From: Plasmodium coatneyi
Taxonomy: Eukaryota > Apicomplexa > Aconoidasida > Haemosporida > Plasmodiidae
Reading direction: 5' to 3'
Length of the DNA: 64,000 nt
Assembly (NCBI RefSeq): GCF_001680005.1
Contig: NC_033563.1
Location: forward strand, 1,798,001 to 1,862,000
The notes below the pieces were generated by a model. It made no database searches, was not told the DNA's origin, and saw only the letters and a program-made list of their open reading frames with translations. The position numbers were made by a program, and so were the translations under genes. Shown here one piece after another: positions 1 to 12,869 of the stretch. The first letter of the stretch is position 1, and every line of letters begins with the position of its first letter.

Positions 1-209
1 TACGACTAGGCATATATCTACGTATTTGCATGTACCTACGAACCTCCCCCCTTCTCTCCCCCAGGCCCAGTGCATCAGCGTCTTATATTTATATGCACAA
101 TATATGCGCACCAGCATAGGGTATACCCGTTTGCAAATTTGTTCTTCCCCCACCTTTATCTCTTTGCTTCCTTTTTATAAAGTTGCGTCCTTTGTTTATA
201 TTTTTAAAT

Positions 210-240
<31 letters not shown>

Positions 241-2385
241 CCGGAAAGAGCCATATTTAAAAATATGAGTTTGAACGGGGGGGAAGGTGGCTCAGTTTAA
301 TTTTATTGTGTTGTGTAAAAGCATTGTTTTTCCATTTTGCCTTTTTGCCACTTTGTGCTTTCGCAATTTAGTGACGTGGTCTTTTTTGCACCTCTTCCCC
401 TTTAATATGTTTCAAAGGAACATGTAGAAAACATGTAGAGGTGACCATCTGATGCATATACGGGCGCGCAACTGGCACGCCTGCGCTTTATTTATTTATT
501 TTTTTTTTTTTTAAAGTTTGTTTGAAAATTCCCCCGTCCTCTATTTCGTCGCTATTTTATTTTTTTTTTTTTTAATTGTGCAAATTTTAGGCGAGTTCTC
601 GTGTGCACAACGAGCGCTTGCATGAGTCCCATTTGTGTGTGTCCTCTACATACCAATGTGCACATGTGTACCATTCCAGTGACATGCGTGTCGATTTATC
701 GTTCCTCATTTTTATAAATTACCATCCCAATTTTCAAATTAACTTTTAACGAATGAAAATCCGAATAGTTGAAAAAATTGCAATTTTTTTTTCTGCATTG
801 TGGTGGGGGTGTTTCCCCCCTGGGTGCAGGCCATTTTACAAGCGAAGGTTCCTCTTGTGCGAATCCGCGTTACGCTCCTCTCGGGGTAGAGAACCCAATT
901 GGGGCGAGCGCGTCGCATTTTGTAGACACTTCACCAGGGAGAATTATCAAAAGTGTCCCATTTGTAGACGTTCTTTTTCAAACAGAAATCTAAAGGGGGG
1001 TTAAAAAAGAGTAGCAACATTCTTGGGGTCCCATCGGTACTAAGACGGAGTAGACTTAACGGAACAAAAAAAAAAAAAAAAAAAAAAAAAAGAGTTATTC
1101 TTACAATGTTGTGGTTACATTGGGAGATCCCTACAGTTCGTTGAGTTCTTCGAAAAGGTTTAGGTATGCAACCCCACCACGGGGAGTCCAATCAGGTTAA
1201 GAAATTCCTTGTGGGAATTTTCTCATACGGACCGTTGTATCGCCTCATGGTGATGGGTCTTTCTTCGCAAATTGGCTTCCCACAAATGAACAGTTACTTG
1301 AGGGATGTTAGATGAGACAGGTGCAGGTACTAAGCAGGAGGATAAGTATATGGGTTACCCCTTTAGTTTATTCCTTGCCTGTTTTCTCATTTTACACTTT
1401 TTTCTTTAAACCAGTTGTTATCTCTTTTCGTATTTGCTCCATTCTTTATGGACCTTATGGGTGGGTGATTTTTACAAAGAGAAAAGCTCCTGCCCCGACA
1501 TGTCCCCCCATTAGGTGACGTAGTCAAAACGGGTAGGCTAAGTCAACCACATTTTATTTTTCTAACATTTAAAATGCGTTAAGAAGGAACCATTCTTGTA
1601 CGTTTTGCTACTATGTGTTCGCATAGAATTGAGGGTAAGTACTTTTTCCATCACGGGTGGGGTGGTGGTGATGCAATATGTGCATGCGGCTTTGTAGGGG
1701 TAGCTATATACATGGGGTAGGGAGGAATGACCGAGGTACACGCTAAAGCGGGACGAAGGTGAAATGTGAAAAAAGGGAATTTTATTTTGACAAAGTGAGG
1801 GATAAAAAAAAAAAAAAAAAAAAAAAAGGAGAACGGGAGTAAAATGACTGTGCGGGATTAAGGCGATTGGGCGTAGTTCAACTGATTATGTGCCCCTGAA
1901 CATTTTGCCAAGTGGCGGAAAAAGGAGAAACGTATACAAAGGCGAGAAGAATAAGTCACAAGCCTGCTGGGGGCAGCGCCAAGCTGAGCAGATATCTACG
2001 GTGGGGAAAAAAACGAAATAAAAAGAATAAGCTGAAGTGATACATAATAACAATCAACATTTGAGCGAGGGGCATACTGGTCACCTCGAACTAGCCGCCA
2101 CACAGATAATTGAAGAAGCAGCGAAGGAGACCAAACCAATGCGTCACTTATCCTAATAGGGAAGAACCCTTGTGGAGACATGAATATGCGAGCTTCCAAG
2201 GAAGGCACGTTTCTAATTTGACTTGGCCGATTCGGTTGTCCGATTGGTTGTTACTAAGTTGACTTTATTTGATTCTTGCTGAGCTGCCCATGTCCACCAG
2301 GCAGGTGCACCACCAAACGTGCTACCTTCCGCAGGAGTATCCTTTCAGTGCCCCCCTGCATTATGCACAGAACTATGAATAAACA
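1..2385. other. Intergenic region, left edge
   Basis: No supported gene. It holds A/T homopolymer runs (T29 at 212-240, A runs near 1066-1091 and 1803-1827) and short open frames such as 753-1004 whose composition is unlike the neighbouring genes. The right part should contain the promoter and 5' UTR of the WD-repeat gene. Confidence 0.6.
212..240. repeat. Poly(T) tract, 29 bases
   Basis: An uninterrupted run of T in the left intergenic region. Such runs recur between the genes of this window and are typical of Plasmodium intergenic DNA. They are length-variable and prone to assembly error. Confidence 0.9.
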
Positions 2386-2389
2386 ATGA
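2363..2389 (+). promoter_or_regulatory. Upstream ORF overlapping the WD-repeat start codon
   Basis: An ATG at 2363 opens an eight-codon frame with a second in-frame ATG at 2375. Its TGA at 2387-2389 overlaps the main ATG at 2386-2388 (ATGA arrangement). If the transcript starts upstream, ribosomes would have to reinitiate or leak past two ATGs. That the frame exists is seen directly; any regulatory effect is inference. Confidence 0.4.
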
Positions 2390-5300
2390 ACGAGGATTTA
2401 AAGTTAGGATCGATCATATGGCCCAACTTCAAGTCGCCCTTTAGCATCTCATGCTACTGTATGAATGAGGGGTGCACGGTTCTAGCCGTGGGTAGTTATG
2501 AAGGAAGCATCGTTTTGTTTAAGGTTGGGGAGAATGCAAGTAACGCTCGCGTTGGTGGTAGTTGCACCAGTGTTAGTGCTAGTGCCAATGCAAGTTTTCC
2601 CGCTTCGAATGAAACATGTGTGACTTCAGTAGACGGTGTGGGTGCCGTGTTTGTGCCACCAGGTGGGAGGTACAAAGAGGAATTTAAAAAAGGCGCCACC
2701 GGGGGAGGGGACAAATTCAGCGCTGTGGGGAAGAATCCCGATGGGAATCAAAACTCAGTGAGTAGTAGTTTCCCAGGAGGAGGAGATCTAGCCCATAGTG
2801 TATATAACGATAGTGAGGTTAAACAGCATAGAGGAGAAGCAAAAACGGAACAGTTAAACGGTGATGGAACGAGCGCATATTTGTACAATGGAGGAAGGAG
2901 TAATGTCAACCCGGGGGAAGAACCAGAAGTGGAAAGCGCAGAAAATAGAATAAACTTTCTCCCATACTGTATTCTCCTAAATAATAATAATAACACGTGT
3001 AGCAACAGCATCGTGCAGTTATCCTTTGGATTGTCTTGCTCATCCCTCATCGAGTGCATATCGAAGGAAATTTTAATTTCACTCCACTTGGATAACTGCT
3101 TATATTTTTGGTCTTTAGATGAAGGAAGATGCTTTAGAGTAGTAAAAGGTTTCAATTTTTTTGTGTACAATTTGAGGGTGTTGCCAGATAGGCGATTTAT
3201 ACTTTTGTGTGGAGATAGGAAGGTGCTTCTGATGGATTTATGGGGGAACAAAAGTAGGGAGATCATTGCCCACTTGACGTTGGAAAATTACATGGAGGGA
3301 AGCAATTACAAGAAGGTAGACACTGAAGGCACGAAAGGAGGCATCCAAGGTGCTGTCTCAAATTCAAATAGTTGCACTAATAAAGGTTCTGCTACTGGTG
3401 GGAATTACTTCGTTGGCGATTCAGCGGATAGGCATCACTCTTCATCGTCCAGTTCGGGGGAAGTGAACGAGAGGATGTTTACCAATGGAGGGGATGTAAT
3501 ACCAGCAGGGTCGTGGAGTGAAGTCCCTTACGGTAGTGAACCACCTGGGGGAAGTGCATTAGAGGAGGGATCCAATTCTGTAAAAAGGAAGTATGCGAAA
3601 CGGAGCAATGCAACCCTTGGTGTGGGCACCTCAAGGCAGAACGTGAGGAGGCAAGTAAATAGCTACGCCACGCTGGAGGAGCAGAAATTCTTCGCAGAAA
3701 AATTAACAAATAGGAACAAAAGGGAAAAAAGTAACGACACAGGGAAGGTTAGAATATGCTGCATCGCAACGGGGTTAGTTCCATACCTGAAGGAGGACAA
3801 CCAGAGGTCACTCATCCAGTGCTTTAAATTGTTGAAGAAAAAAATATACAGCACGTATAAGAAAAAGGAAAATTCTAAACGGGCCGTATCACACGATAAT
3901 GAGGCAGATGTGAGTGGCAATAATTCACCCACAGAGCAGAATGAGGAATATGAAAAGATGAAGCAAGGGGAGGTTAACAAGAAGTTAAATAATCTCTTCA
4001 ACTGTCCAGTCATTATTGTTGCGTCGTTATCCAATGGGGACGTCATCTGTTGGGACTTAACAGATTTCCTACTTTATTATAAGGCGAAATGTAGGTTTGT
4101 AATTAGGATAGAAAAAACGGAACTGGACTTATACAACGAAATAGTGAATGAAATTGCAGAGAATTGTATAATGGACGAATTGCTAAAAATAAATGTACAC
4201 ACTTCTCATGACATGAATTTTAAAGCGCACGATAAGTGTGTGAAATGTCATGACGTTTACAAACAGTGCAACGGATTGTATCTCATAGAAGCGAAGTTTA
4301 TTTCTAATTTGAGTCCAGTGGAAGATTGGCTTGAAATTGCTACGAATGGAAATTCTAGCCGTATAGGCGTCATAGATAGCTATGTTATAATTTTGCAGGA
4401 AACGCGATTAATAATTTATGAGCGGAAGGACTTGTCCTCCATTTTTGTTCCGTTGATGGATTTATTTTGTCCTGACTACCACCATAATTTACAAAAGAGG
4501 AAGCGCAGGAACCCGCACTGGGTGGGTCTGCAGGTCGTGCGGCGCCCTCTGTTGAAGTTCTCCTCGGGTAGGTTCTGGCGTTCCTCCAATTGGAGTTATT
4601 AATCTGCATGAATCAATCGCAGTTATTAATCTGTACGATAGGGCTTCTTCTCTATGTAGTTCCCACCTACCATCTCCCATAACCACCTTTCCAACTGCAC
4701 GTTGTTTTTCCCCCCTTGTAGGCATCTTCAAAAGCAGCGGACTGAAAACGAAATCCTTCGACGTGATGCAGAAGCTATCCAAAAATGTGTGCGGCTCGAT
4801 AATCGCGTGGACCACGGAGGGGAACTTCTACAGCTACACGTTGCCGCTGAAGTTTTCGAGTCTCTTCTTGTCCTTCCAGTCAAACATAAAGTCCTTCTTC
4901 CTGATGAAGGTATCGAAGAAGTACTTGGGTTCACAGAGGAGCCCCGTCCCTATAGTGATATACAAGGAGCGCATATGCAGGAAGAGGAACTTCCTATCCG
5001 ATAAGGACGAAGACGGGGAAGAGAACAGAGCGAATAATCACAACGAAGGGGGGAGTAACTACAACAATAGTAATAAATTTAGAATAAAAATAAATGACAG
5101 CACGGAAATGACGCCAACATATTTAAAAGGTAACTTTTCAATGGAGTCAGTAAAATCGAAAACGAAGGCAGCTTCGAATGATCAGGCTATGTTTTCCAGG
5201 GACACCATTCATGAGTACGTTAATTTAAACAGAAGCAATACCATCTGTAAAACAACCAGGGAGGATAAAATGAATTCTGTAAAGTATGCCCAATGCAAGG

Positions 5301-8300
5301 ATGATTTGTTGTTCCTTTTTATAAACAGGAAGACCCCCAATAGGGTGGTCCTCTTTGAGGCGTTACTTAGTGCCTGGTTTAAGACGACCAATTTGGGAAA
5401 AGTTTGGCTTCTTCCAAGGAGGAAAAGAATCAAGGAAGGTATGAACATTGTTAATAGTGCAAATGGTACCATGTTGGGTGGTAGAAAAAACGAACCCGTT
5501 AATGTGAACCCACAACACGGAGGGGAGGATGATAATTGGGATGCTAGTGCGTGGTTGCATATGGAGCATGTCCTCCCGCCGAACATACGCAGGTGCAGTG
5601 ATCTCCTCACAGATTTATTTCACAGTAAGGAATGTGCTGTTCAAGGTAATCGTATAAATAGAGGAGATAGATCCATAGTGGCATACGCTATAACAGAAAG
5701 GAATCATAACTTATACATTTTTTTAAGCTTCACCAGTGGGCATGTACTAAGTGCGTTAATTAATTCTTATGGAAAATCCTCACGGGGGAAAGTACTAAGA
5801 AACAGAGAGGGAAGAACAAGTGGGATGGGAAGTAGATTCATTAGGGAGCTACCCATCCCAAACTATTTCGAAAAAAAAAGTGTTTTCATAACGACGCTGC
5901 ATTGTGAGAGGAACTACCTAATAGGGGGGTCAACCAAAGGAGACATTTTAATATGGGAGTTAAGAACCTTTAAATTGAAAAAGTTTATTAAGGCTTGTCA
6001 TTTCAACTACGTAAGGAGCATCCACAGCGTTATCGATGAGAATGGCCAGAACAGAGGAAGGGTCACACATTCAACGAACAAACAGAGGGAATCATTTTGG
6101 ATCCTAAGCTGCGACGCCAGCAACAATTTGATTCTCCTCAATTTGAACGAAAGCAACTACGATGAGAATAAGTTTGAATACCTCTTCTGCAAAAATGATA
6201 AATGCAGAATTGTCATAACGACGGATGAAGAATCGTTAAGGAGGAAGGAGCTGGAAATTCGAAAAAAAAAAAAAAAAAAAATCCTCTTTTTAAATTATAT
6301 GAGAAATTTTTTTAAGAAGAAAGGACTATACAATAACGGAAAAGCAACAGAAAGGAAAGACAACCTATTGCATATGCTAAAGGTTAAGAAAGACCTAAAA
6401 ATGAAGCTCATGAAAGGTTTCTATTATGCTACGTCGTCCATTACGAACAAACCTGTTGGCGATTCTAAAGGAAGCGTCTTCCATTTGAAAAAAAAAATTC
6501 ATAAGAAGAGGAAGGGTAACCATGGGGAGGTAAGGAACATGATCAATGTATGTCTTTACTGTTCCTTTAAGAAGTTAGAGAAGAAAAATGAAATAAATTT
6601 TAAACTAATAAATCACGTGTATGTGAATACGTTCTCATCCCTTTTGTATATTACTTCGTTGAATAACTTGGTCTTCATTTATGATTATGGGAGCGGTCGC
6701 TTTTTGCGTTCCTTATACGATTCGGACTTTGTTGGCATGTGTGTGGTCCCCACGGAGACGCGTCACATGAAACTCGGCGTGGACGTCACGTCGGTGCGAA
6801 TCCTCAACAGGGTGCACATGGGTGGCACCAACGTTGGAGGGAAGGTGAACACGTTAATTCGTGGTGCAGCTGAAGGACAGATTGACGACTGGACCAGCAG
6901 TGATAAAAGTAGCGATCGACCAAACGGCAGAACAGGAAGGGGAAGATTTACTAATGGAAGCATTCCCTTCACGGAGCACGGAAAGGATCATATGGGAGAA
7001 GTGTACCACTGCGTCTCCACAAAGAAGAACACACCCCGAGGAAAAGCGCATGGAAGAGCAAATAAGAAGCACCCCTGCATCTACACCGTGAAGAGCCAAA
7101 TACCAGTCATAAGTTTTGTTCTCTTCAGAGACAACAATTTGTCCCAAAAGGCTTTACCACTGACGAAATTTTTATTTCCATTTTTTCTTCCACCCAAATG
7201 TGTACACCTTTGTAGGGAGTTATTTTCCTTTCTTGTCAGCTTTCCCTCTATTCCATTCTCGTTGTGTATTCACGGGAAGGAATCCACTCTATCGACGCTG
7301 ATCCCGATATCGACTCAGATATATTACTTCTCCAAGATGCATTCCCTCAAAAAGGGCACATGTGAGGGAAACGTTTTTGTCACCATTAGTGGAGGACGGA
7401 GAGACAGGTACGAGATTCAGGAGAAAAAAAAAAAAGAAAAATTTATTTTTGATTCCCTCCACTTGGATGAACCATACATTTATAATAGCAAATTTAAGAG
7501 AAAATATTTTTTAAGTGAAGAATATAAGAAGAAGTACCTCATTTTTGGGATCAAGATGGGAAGTCTCAAACGACGGTGCGAAGATGTTGTGGAGTTTTCC
7601 AAGTATAGGAATTTGCAAATGTGCAGGTATAACGGGGGGAGCAGCGTCTTGAACGTGGATCCTGGCACAACTGTAGGAGCTGATCAATCTGGGGCGGAAG
7701 AACTCCAGGGGGAGATTCTCAACAGGGGAAGTGACTGCAGTGATGGTGATCGTAATAACTTCCCTGACGGGTCCAACTTTAAGGAACAACCGTGTGGGAT
7801 ACACAGCGAACCCGTTAAGGGGGAAGCCAAGGATACAAACGAGTTCATTCGTAACGCCTCTTCAGGTAACAGATGCCGTCTACGTAGTAGTGAAGGAGAT
7901 CCCAAATTTTTCAGCACACCAGGGAGGAGGAAGAAGTACCACATGATGCAGTATAATTATTACAAAGATTTGAAGGTGGGTCAGCGGGCCGTTCCTGGGT
8001 CTACCAGGTGGTTCTTAAAATATTCGGATGATGAGTTCGCGAATTACTCGTCGGACAAGTCTAGTCTGTACCTATATGTGAAGCATAACAAGGTTCGTCA
8101 GTCAGCACGGGTTGATCATCGTGGTAGCCACACGCAACATCACGTGAAAACTGAGCGAAGGAATCCGGCAGCGCATAAGGAATTTCTCTTCGAGAACAAC
8201 TCCGTGGATGTCTACTGCAATAGCGTGTATGTGAAGACGCTGTACTGCTGCTTTATGTTGCGCTTTTTAAGTTTGTGGTGTGCTAGTAGTAAGGGGGGAA

Positions 8301-10339
8301 GGTACGACCCCGTCACGCTGTTCAATTTTAGGAAGTACATAATGGAAAACCTTCCCGAGAGCAACACGCTAAATCTGTTTCTTCTGAGCTACATATCGAT
8401 GTACCCATATGACAAGAGCATACGAATACAGTTGCAGAGGTTCATTTGTAATGTGATTACCAATGTAAAGGAAAAGACTTTGGATAAGTATGCAAAAACT
8501 TCGACAGAAATTTTAAGAATAAATAATAAGAAAAAAAGAATCATAGAAAAGAGGATGGATGAGATATCCTTATATGATACTACGGGGACCTATGTGATAA
8601 CAATTATCATACCAAAAGTGGGATCCTTTTTCTTTTACCCATTTATCTTTGCGGATGAAATTTGCCTTACTCTGTTATTGTTACTACTTCTGGTGAAGTC
8701 CCATTATTTGAGGAACTCCAAAACGTTCTACACGAATGCCAGTATGATGACGCTGATTGTGCACCACATCTGTTACTACATCTTTGTAGACACCCAGTAT
8801 CTAATAGAGAAGGATAACAAGTTTAACAAATTTAAGTTGTTCCACTTTATTCACTTGCTTTCGTTGAGTTTTTCCATCACGTGGGATTTCCACGTACTGA
8901 TTCAGAGGGGTATCTTCACCAGCAACATGAAAAATATGTCATACCTTTCGTTTAACTTGCATTTGAAGAAGGAAGATTTTGCTCTGAACGAAAGGTTGAT
9001 TGATGAGCATTATTTTAAGGCGCTGAAGGATTATTACGTTCTGGGGGGGGCATCATCCAAGCCGGCAGGGACGGAGGGTGCCACAACTGGTGGTACTGCT
9101 ACTGTTGCGAATGTTGCTCCCGTTGCTAGTACTCCTGGTTGTACTGTTGCACCGTTTGCAGGTGCAGCCATGCCCATTGCAGGGAGTGACAAGACGTTAA
9201 GTCACTCCATGGGGGAAATAAATTTTAAGAATTACCTGGACGATTTTGTCGGAAGGGGAGATAACGGGAAGGTTAGTGGAGAGTTCGAATCGGAGAGGGA
9301 AGAACAGATCTCACTTCACTCTTTCGATAATGTCTTCTCTGAGTTGCAAAGTGAAGGGAAAAATACATTCATCGCAAAATCGAATGAAGTTCTGGATATG
9401 GGGACAACTGGATCAGCCCCTTCGCAAGTAGCCGTTGGAGTTGTTAGTCAGGTTAGTTCTTCAGATCAGATTCATCCCATCGAAGCAGTGAACACAGGAC
9501 AAAGTTACTACAACGAATTGTATAGCTTATCCTATGATGAGAATAAAATGAAGACGCTCCAAATGAACAGAAAAAAATCAGAAATAAATGAACAGAACTA
9601 CATTAACGTGTGTCACTTTATTTTAAACATTTTCGATCTCTACACCCTGTCGATGAATAATATGAGTTTTTTAAAATTGCTCATCAATACGGGAAGAACG
9701 GAGCCTTACCTTTTTTTAAAAACGCTACACTACATAGCGGCAAATGTAAACAAAAGAGTATCCTATATGAATAAAATATTATTCCTTCTCATCATTTTGT
9801 TAAAAAATTACAAATGCATTTTTATCCTTTACATGGATATAATTATTGACATCCTTTTAAATTCCCTGGATCCATCCAACAACGTTCGTATACTTTGTTT
9901 AAAATTGTCGACCAGCTTAATATATACCCTAGTGAAGCAGTACCCCATTTGCTGCTTTAATAAGTTTACACAACGATTGGCTGTGGCGAATAATATGAAC
10001 AAATGCATTTATCTGTACGATTTGAAAAATGCAAAAAAATTGAAAATTTTTCAAGGACATAAGAGAGACATTGATTGTATTAACTTCAACAACACGGGGA
10101 CTTGCTTGGCCTCCTACTCGAAGATGGACCTCTCCTTTAAAATTTGGAACTGCACAAATGCGGGTCTGTTTAGTGGATTTTTAAAAATTCAGTCCAAGTG
10201 TGCTAGGGATATACAGCTGTCGAGGATAAATCTGAGTTACCTCTTCCTTTCGGATGACTACATAGATATTACTTACAAGAAGAAGAACGAGTGGGCCCTC
10301 CGGCGGGAGGACAACGCCGTGTATTTGATATACATATAG
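2386..10339 (+). CDS. WDR7 / rabconnectin-3 beta-like giant WD-repeat protein
   Basis: Two exons, 2386-4567 and 4722-10339, give 2599 residues. The donor GTAGGT at 4568 and the acceptor TTGTAG ending at 4721 restore phase (one base plus two), and the 154-bp intron explains the stop at 4602. WD40-like blades lie near residues 15-48, 224-285, 540-560, 1120-1200 and 1365-1395. A final pair at about 2478-2540 includes FQGHKRDIDCINF and LASYSKMDLSFKIW. The spacing and wording of the blades match WDR7, whose last repeats carry a similar GHK and LATYS pattern before a helical tail. In animals WDR7 partners DMXL proteins and regulates V-ATPase assembly. Human WDR7 is about 1490 residues; the excess here is low-complexity insertion. 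The helical region at about 1900-2480 would correspond to the alpha-solenoid of WDR7. The family call is by recognition and has not been searched. Confidence 0.75.
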
Positions 10340-12869
10340 CAGGGGGTGGTGTAGAAACGCAGTGATGCAATGACTAGGTGGAATGTTCCCCCTTCAGTCC
10401 ACCACTACCTACTCGTACCAATCCAAATCGCGTCATAATTGGACAAAATTGTCTGTCTCACCAGGCACATATCCCTCTGCATGACGACACTTGCGTGGCG
10501 TCCCCCAATTCAGTTTTATCTTCCTATATTGTTTCAACCCGTGTATTTATGTGATTTCCTTTTTTTTCCTTTTCCCTGATTTTTTCATTAAACGCACATC
10601 CGTTGGTTTCGCGACGACAGGATATTTAGAAGCTCCCTGAGTGAGTTGTTTTTCTCACCAGCTAGGGGCACGCATGCATCATGCCTGTATCACACGTGTA
10701 AATGTAAATATATGTGTGTGTATCTGCTGGTGGGTGAGTTTTTCTTTTTTTTGTTAAAATTTTAAGTTTTTTCCCCCACTCCTGTTGTGGCCATTTATCA
10801 TCCCATTTCAGCGATGACTATCGCAGCGCTTGCATTTTTCGAAGTTTTTCCCAACCTTTTGAAGAACTTTTTTAAAAAAGCTGCTATGAAAAAGGGCGGT
10901 CACATGGCACACGCACCAATTGGTGAAATGACCATGCAGCGTTGTTTTTAATGGCCCACGGGAGTGAATGCCTTCCATCCTATATTCCGATAAGCATTTA
11001 TTTGGGGCACATTTCGAAGGGTATTTTGCTTCTCTTATTCTTTTTTAAATGTGCTGTGCTACACTACACGTGATAGACGCGACGGGGAGGGTAAGTCCCC
11101 TTTGGCAAAACATATGCAGAGGTGGGTGAACGTAGGTGAGGGGGAAAATTGCGCGGTAATAGGAGCATTGTTCGACTGGTGCGAGGGGTAGACCCCATCC
11201 AAGGGGTGACAAATATGCAAAGCTTAATTTTTGCAACCTTAACAACAATGAACATTGGAAGAATGGGAGAAGTTTCAACATGTGCATGACGCGATGGTCT
11301 CTTTACTTGTGTGTTTGGTCCCTTTGGGGAAGCAGCACACAATGGGAAAAGATCCCTATTGTGGTGCGAAAAAAATAAAAAATGCCCAATACAGTTGTGA
11401 TATTGACAGAATTTATTTATTTGACAAAACGAATCGGAAAGGTGAAAATTGTTGAACGAATGTTAAAAGGAAGATATCTCCAAATATGTACAAATCTACA
11501 TTTATTTTTCTTTTCCCTAAGTAGTAATCCTTTTTTTTTGTGAAGATGAAAAAAAAAAAATTGAGCGAGTTAGGTGGTGATCGATCGAGCTTGTTTCCTT
11601 CCCCCTAGCTTGCGCGTGACGCACAAGAAAAAAGGAAAAACAGTTTCGCGTAAATAAGTGATATTTTTTTTCTTTTTACGTCGTGTGTTCCTCCTTTGTT
11701 TTTGTTGCAGTAACCTTGCGCAGTGTCAAAGATGTAAAAGGGAAAGCGAAATGGGGAAATTTGCCGGAGTGTCCTTCGCGCCTTTTTTTTTGTGCCGTTA
11801 AAATTTGGGGGGGTATTATACCCATTTTGGTTGACAACGGTAAAAAGGCATAAAAAAAAAAGAAAAACGATTTATTTGAAATGAACATACCAATAGGAAA
11901 AAAAAAAAAAACTGGAAGAATGCCAAGAAAATTTACTCATTTGTACTGATATAAAATAAGTTGAAATTTATTTTGGCGAACTCGTTTCCCCTGATGATGA
12001 TAAAATTGTGGAGGAGTCATTTTGGAAGGAATAAATACCCCCCTCCCCCCTTTGGGTAATAATTATGAAATTACGTATATTTTTTTCCCTCTTTGGTGGA
12101 AATATGGCAAATTAGGAAAAAGAAAAAGGTGCTTTCCGAGGTGGGTGGCACCGTGTGCTTAATTTTTATGAGATTCGTGTACAGTGGATAGGAGGAGCTT
12201 ATATAGATAGGGCAACGTAAATGTAAATAAAATACCTATCGTTATAGTACCTATACCTGTATTGCACATGATTTTTTTATGGGGCAGAAGCGCTATGTTT
12301 AAGCATTTATTTCCTTTGGCGCTATTTCCGCACTGCGGCAAAAATAAAAGATATGGGATCGAGTGCTTTGCGGGTCACTCGAAGGGCATACATACATAAT
12401 ACGTACGTAACATACCATGCGCATACAAAATAAATAAATACCACACGCGTGACGGTGAAAAAAAAAAGGGAACAATTTTAATAAACGATTCGTTCCAGAA
12501 GATCTCGTAACGGTTTTTTTATACTAAGCCAATAATTCGGAACACTGATTTTTACTTCATTATATTTTGTTACTTTTTTTTTTTCTTTTTCGACGTGTTT
12601 AAGATAAAACTTAAACTATTCCAACGCTGCGTTGAGGTTGTACATAAGTATATATAATTTTTTTTTTTTCCCCTTTTTTTCTTTCTCGCTTAAGCTATGT
12701 AATGTTAATACAAAATAGGATCTCCTTCGTTATGCCATGATATAATTAAATATCCGTCAGGAATTTGAAATCGGCATTTTTTTTCATTTGCAAAAGTTTG
12801 TTTTTTTTTAACTGTTTAACTGAGCAGAAATCAATCTTTTTTCTCATCTTCAGCCCCCTGTGGAAAACC
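10340..12869. other. Intergenic region between WD-repeat gene and L13a
   Basis: Holds the 3' UTR of the WD-repeat gene and the promoter of L13a. Contains many short A/T runs and pyrimidine-rich stretches just before the L13a start (12570-12690), as expected upstream of a highly expressed ribosomal protein gene. No coding region or structured RNA was recognised. Confidence 0.55.

Noticed and set aside
753..1004. Two overlapping short plus-strand frames near the left edge
   Set aside because: Both frames run over the same bases with no splice context, no domain, and the composition of intergenic DNA.
2748..3266. 172-codon minus-strand frame inside the WD-repeat exon 1
   Set aside because: Shadow of a real gene; leucine/serine-rich with no recognisable pattern.
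4571..4602. Stop codon apparently ending the WD-repeat protein at 738 residues
   Set aside because: A GT-AG intron 4568-4721 removes it with exact phase, and the WD pattern continues in the next exon, so it is not a truncation or two genes.
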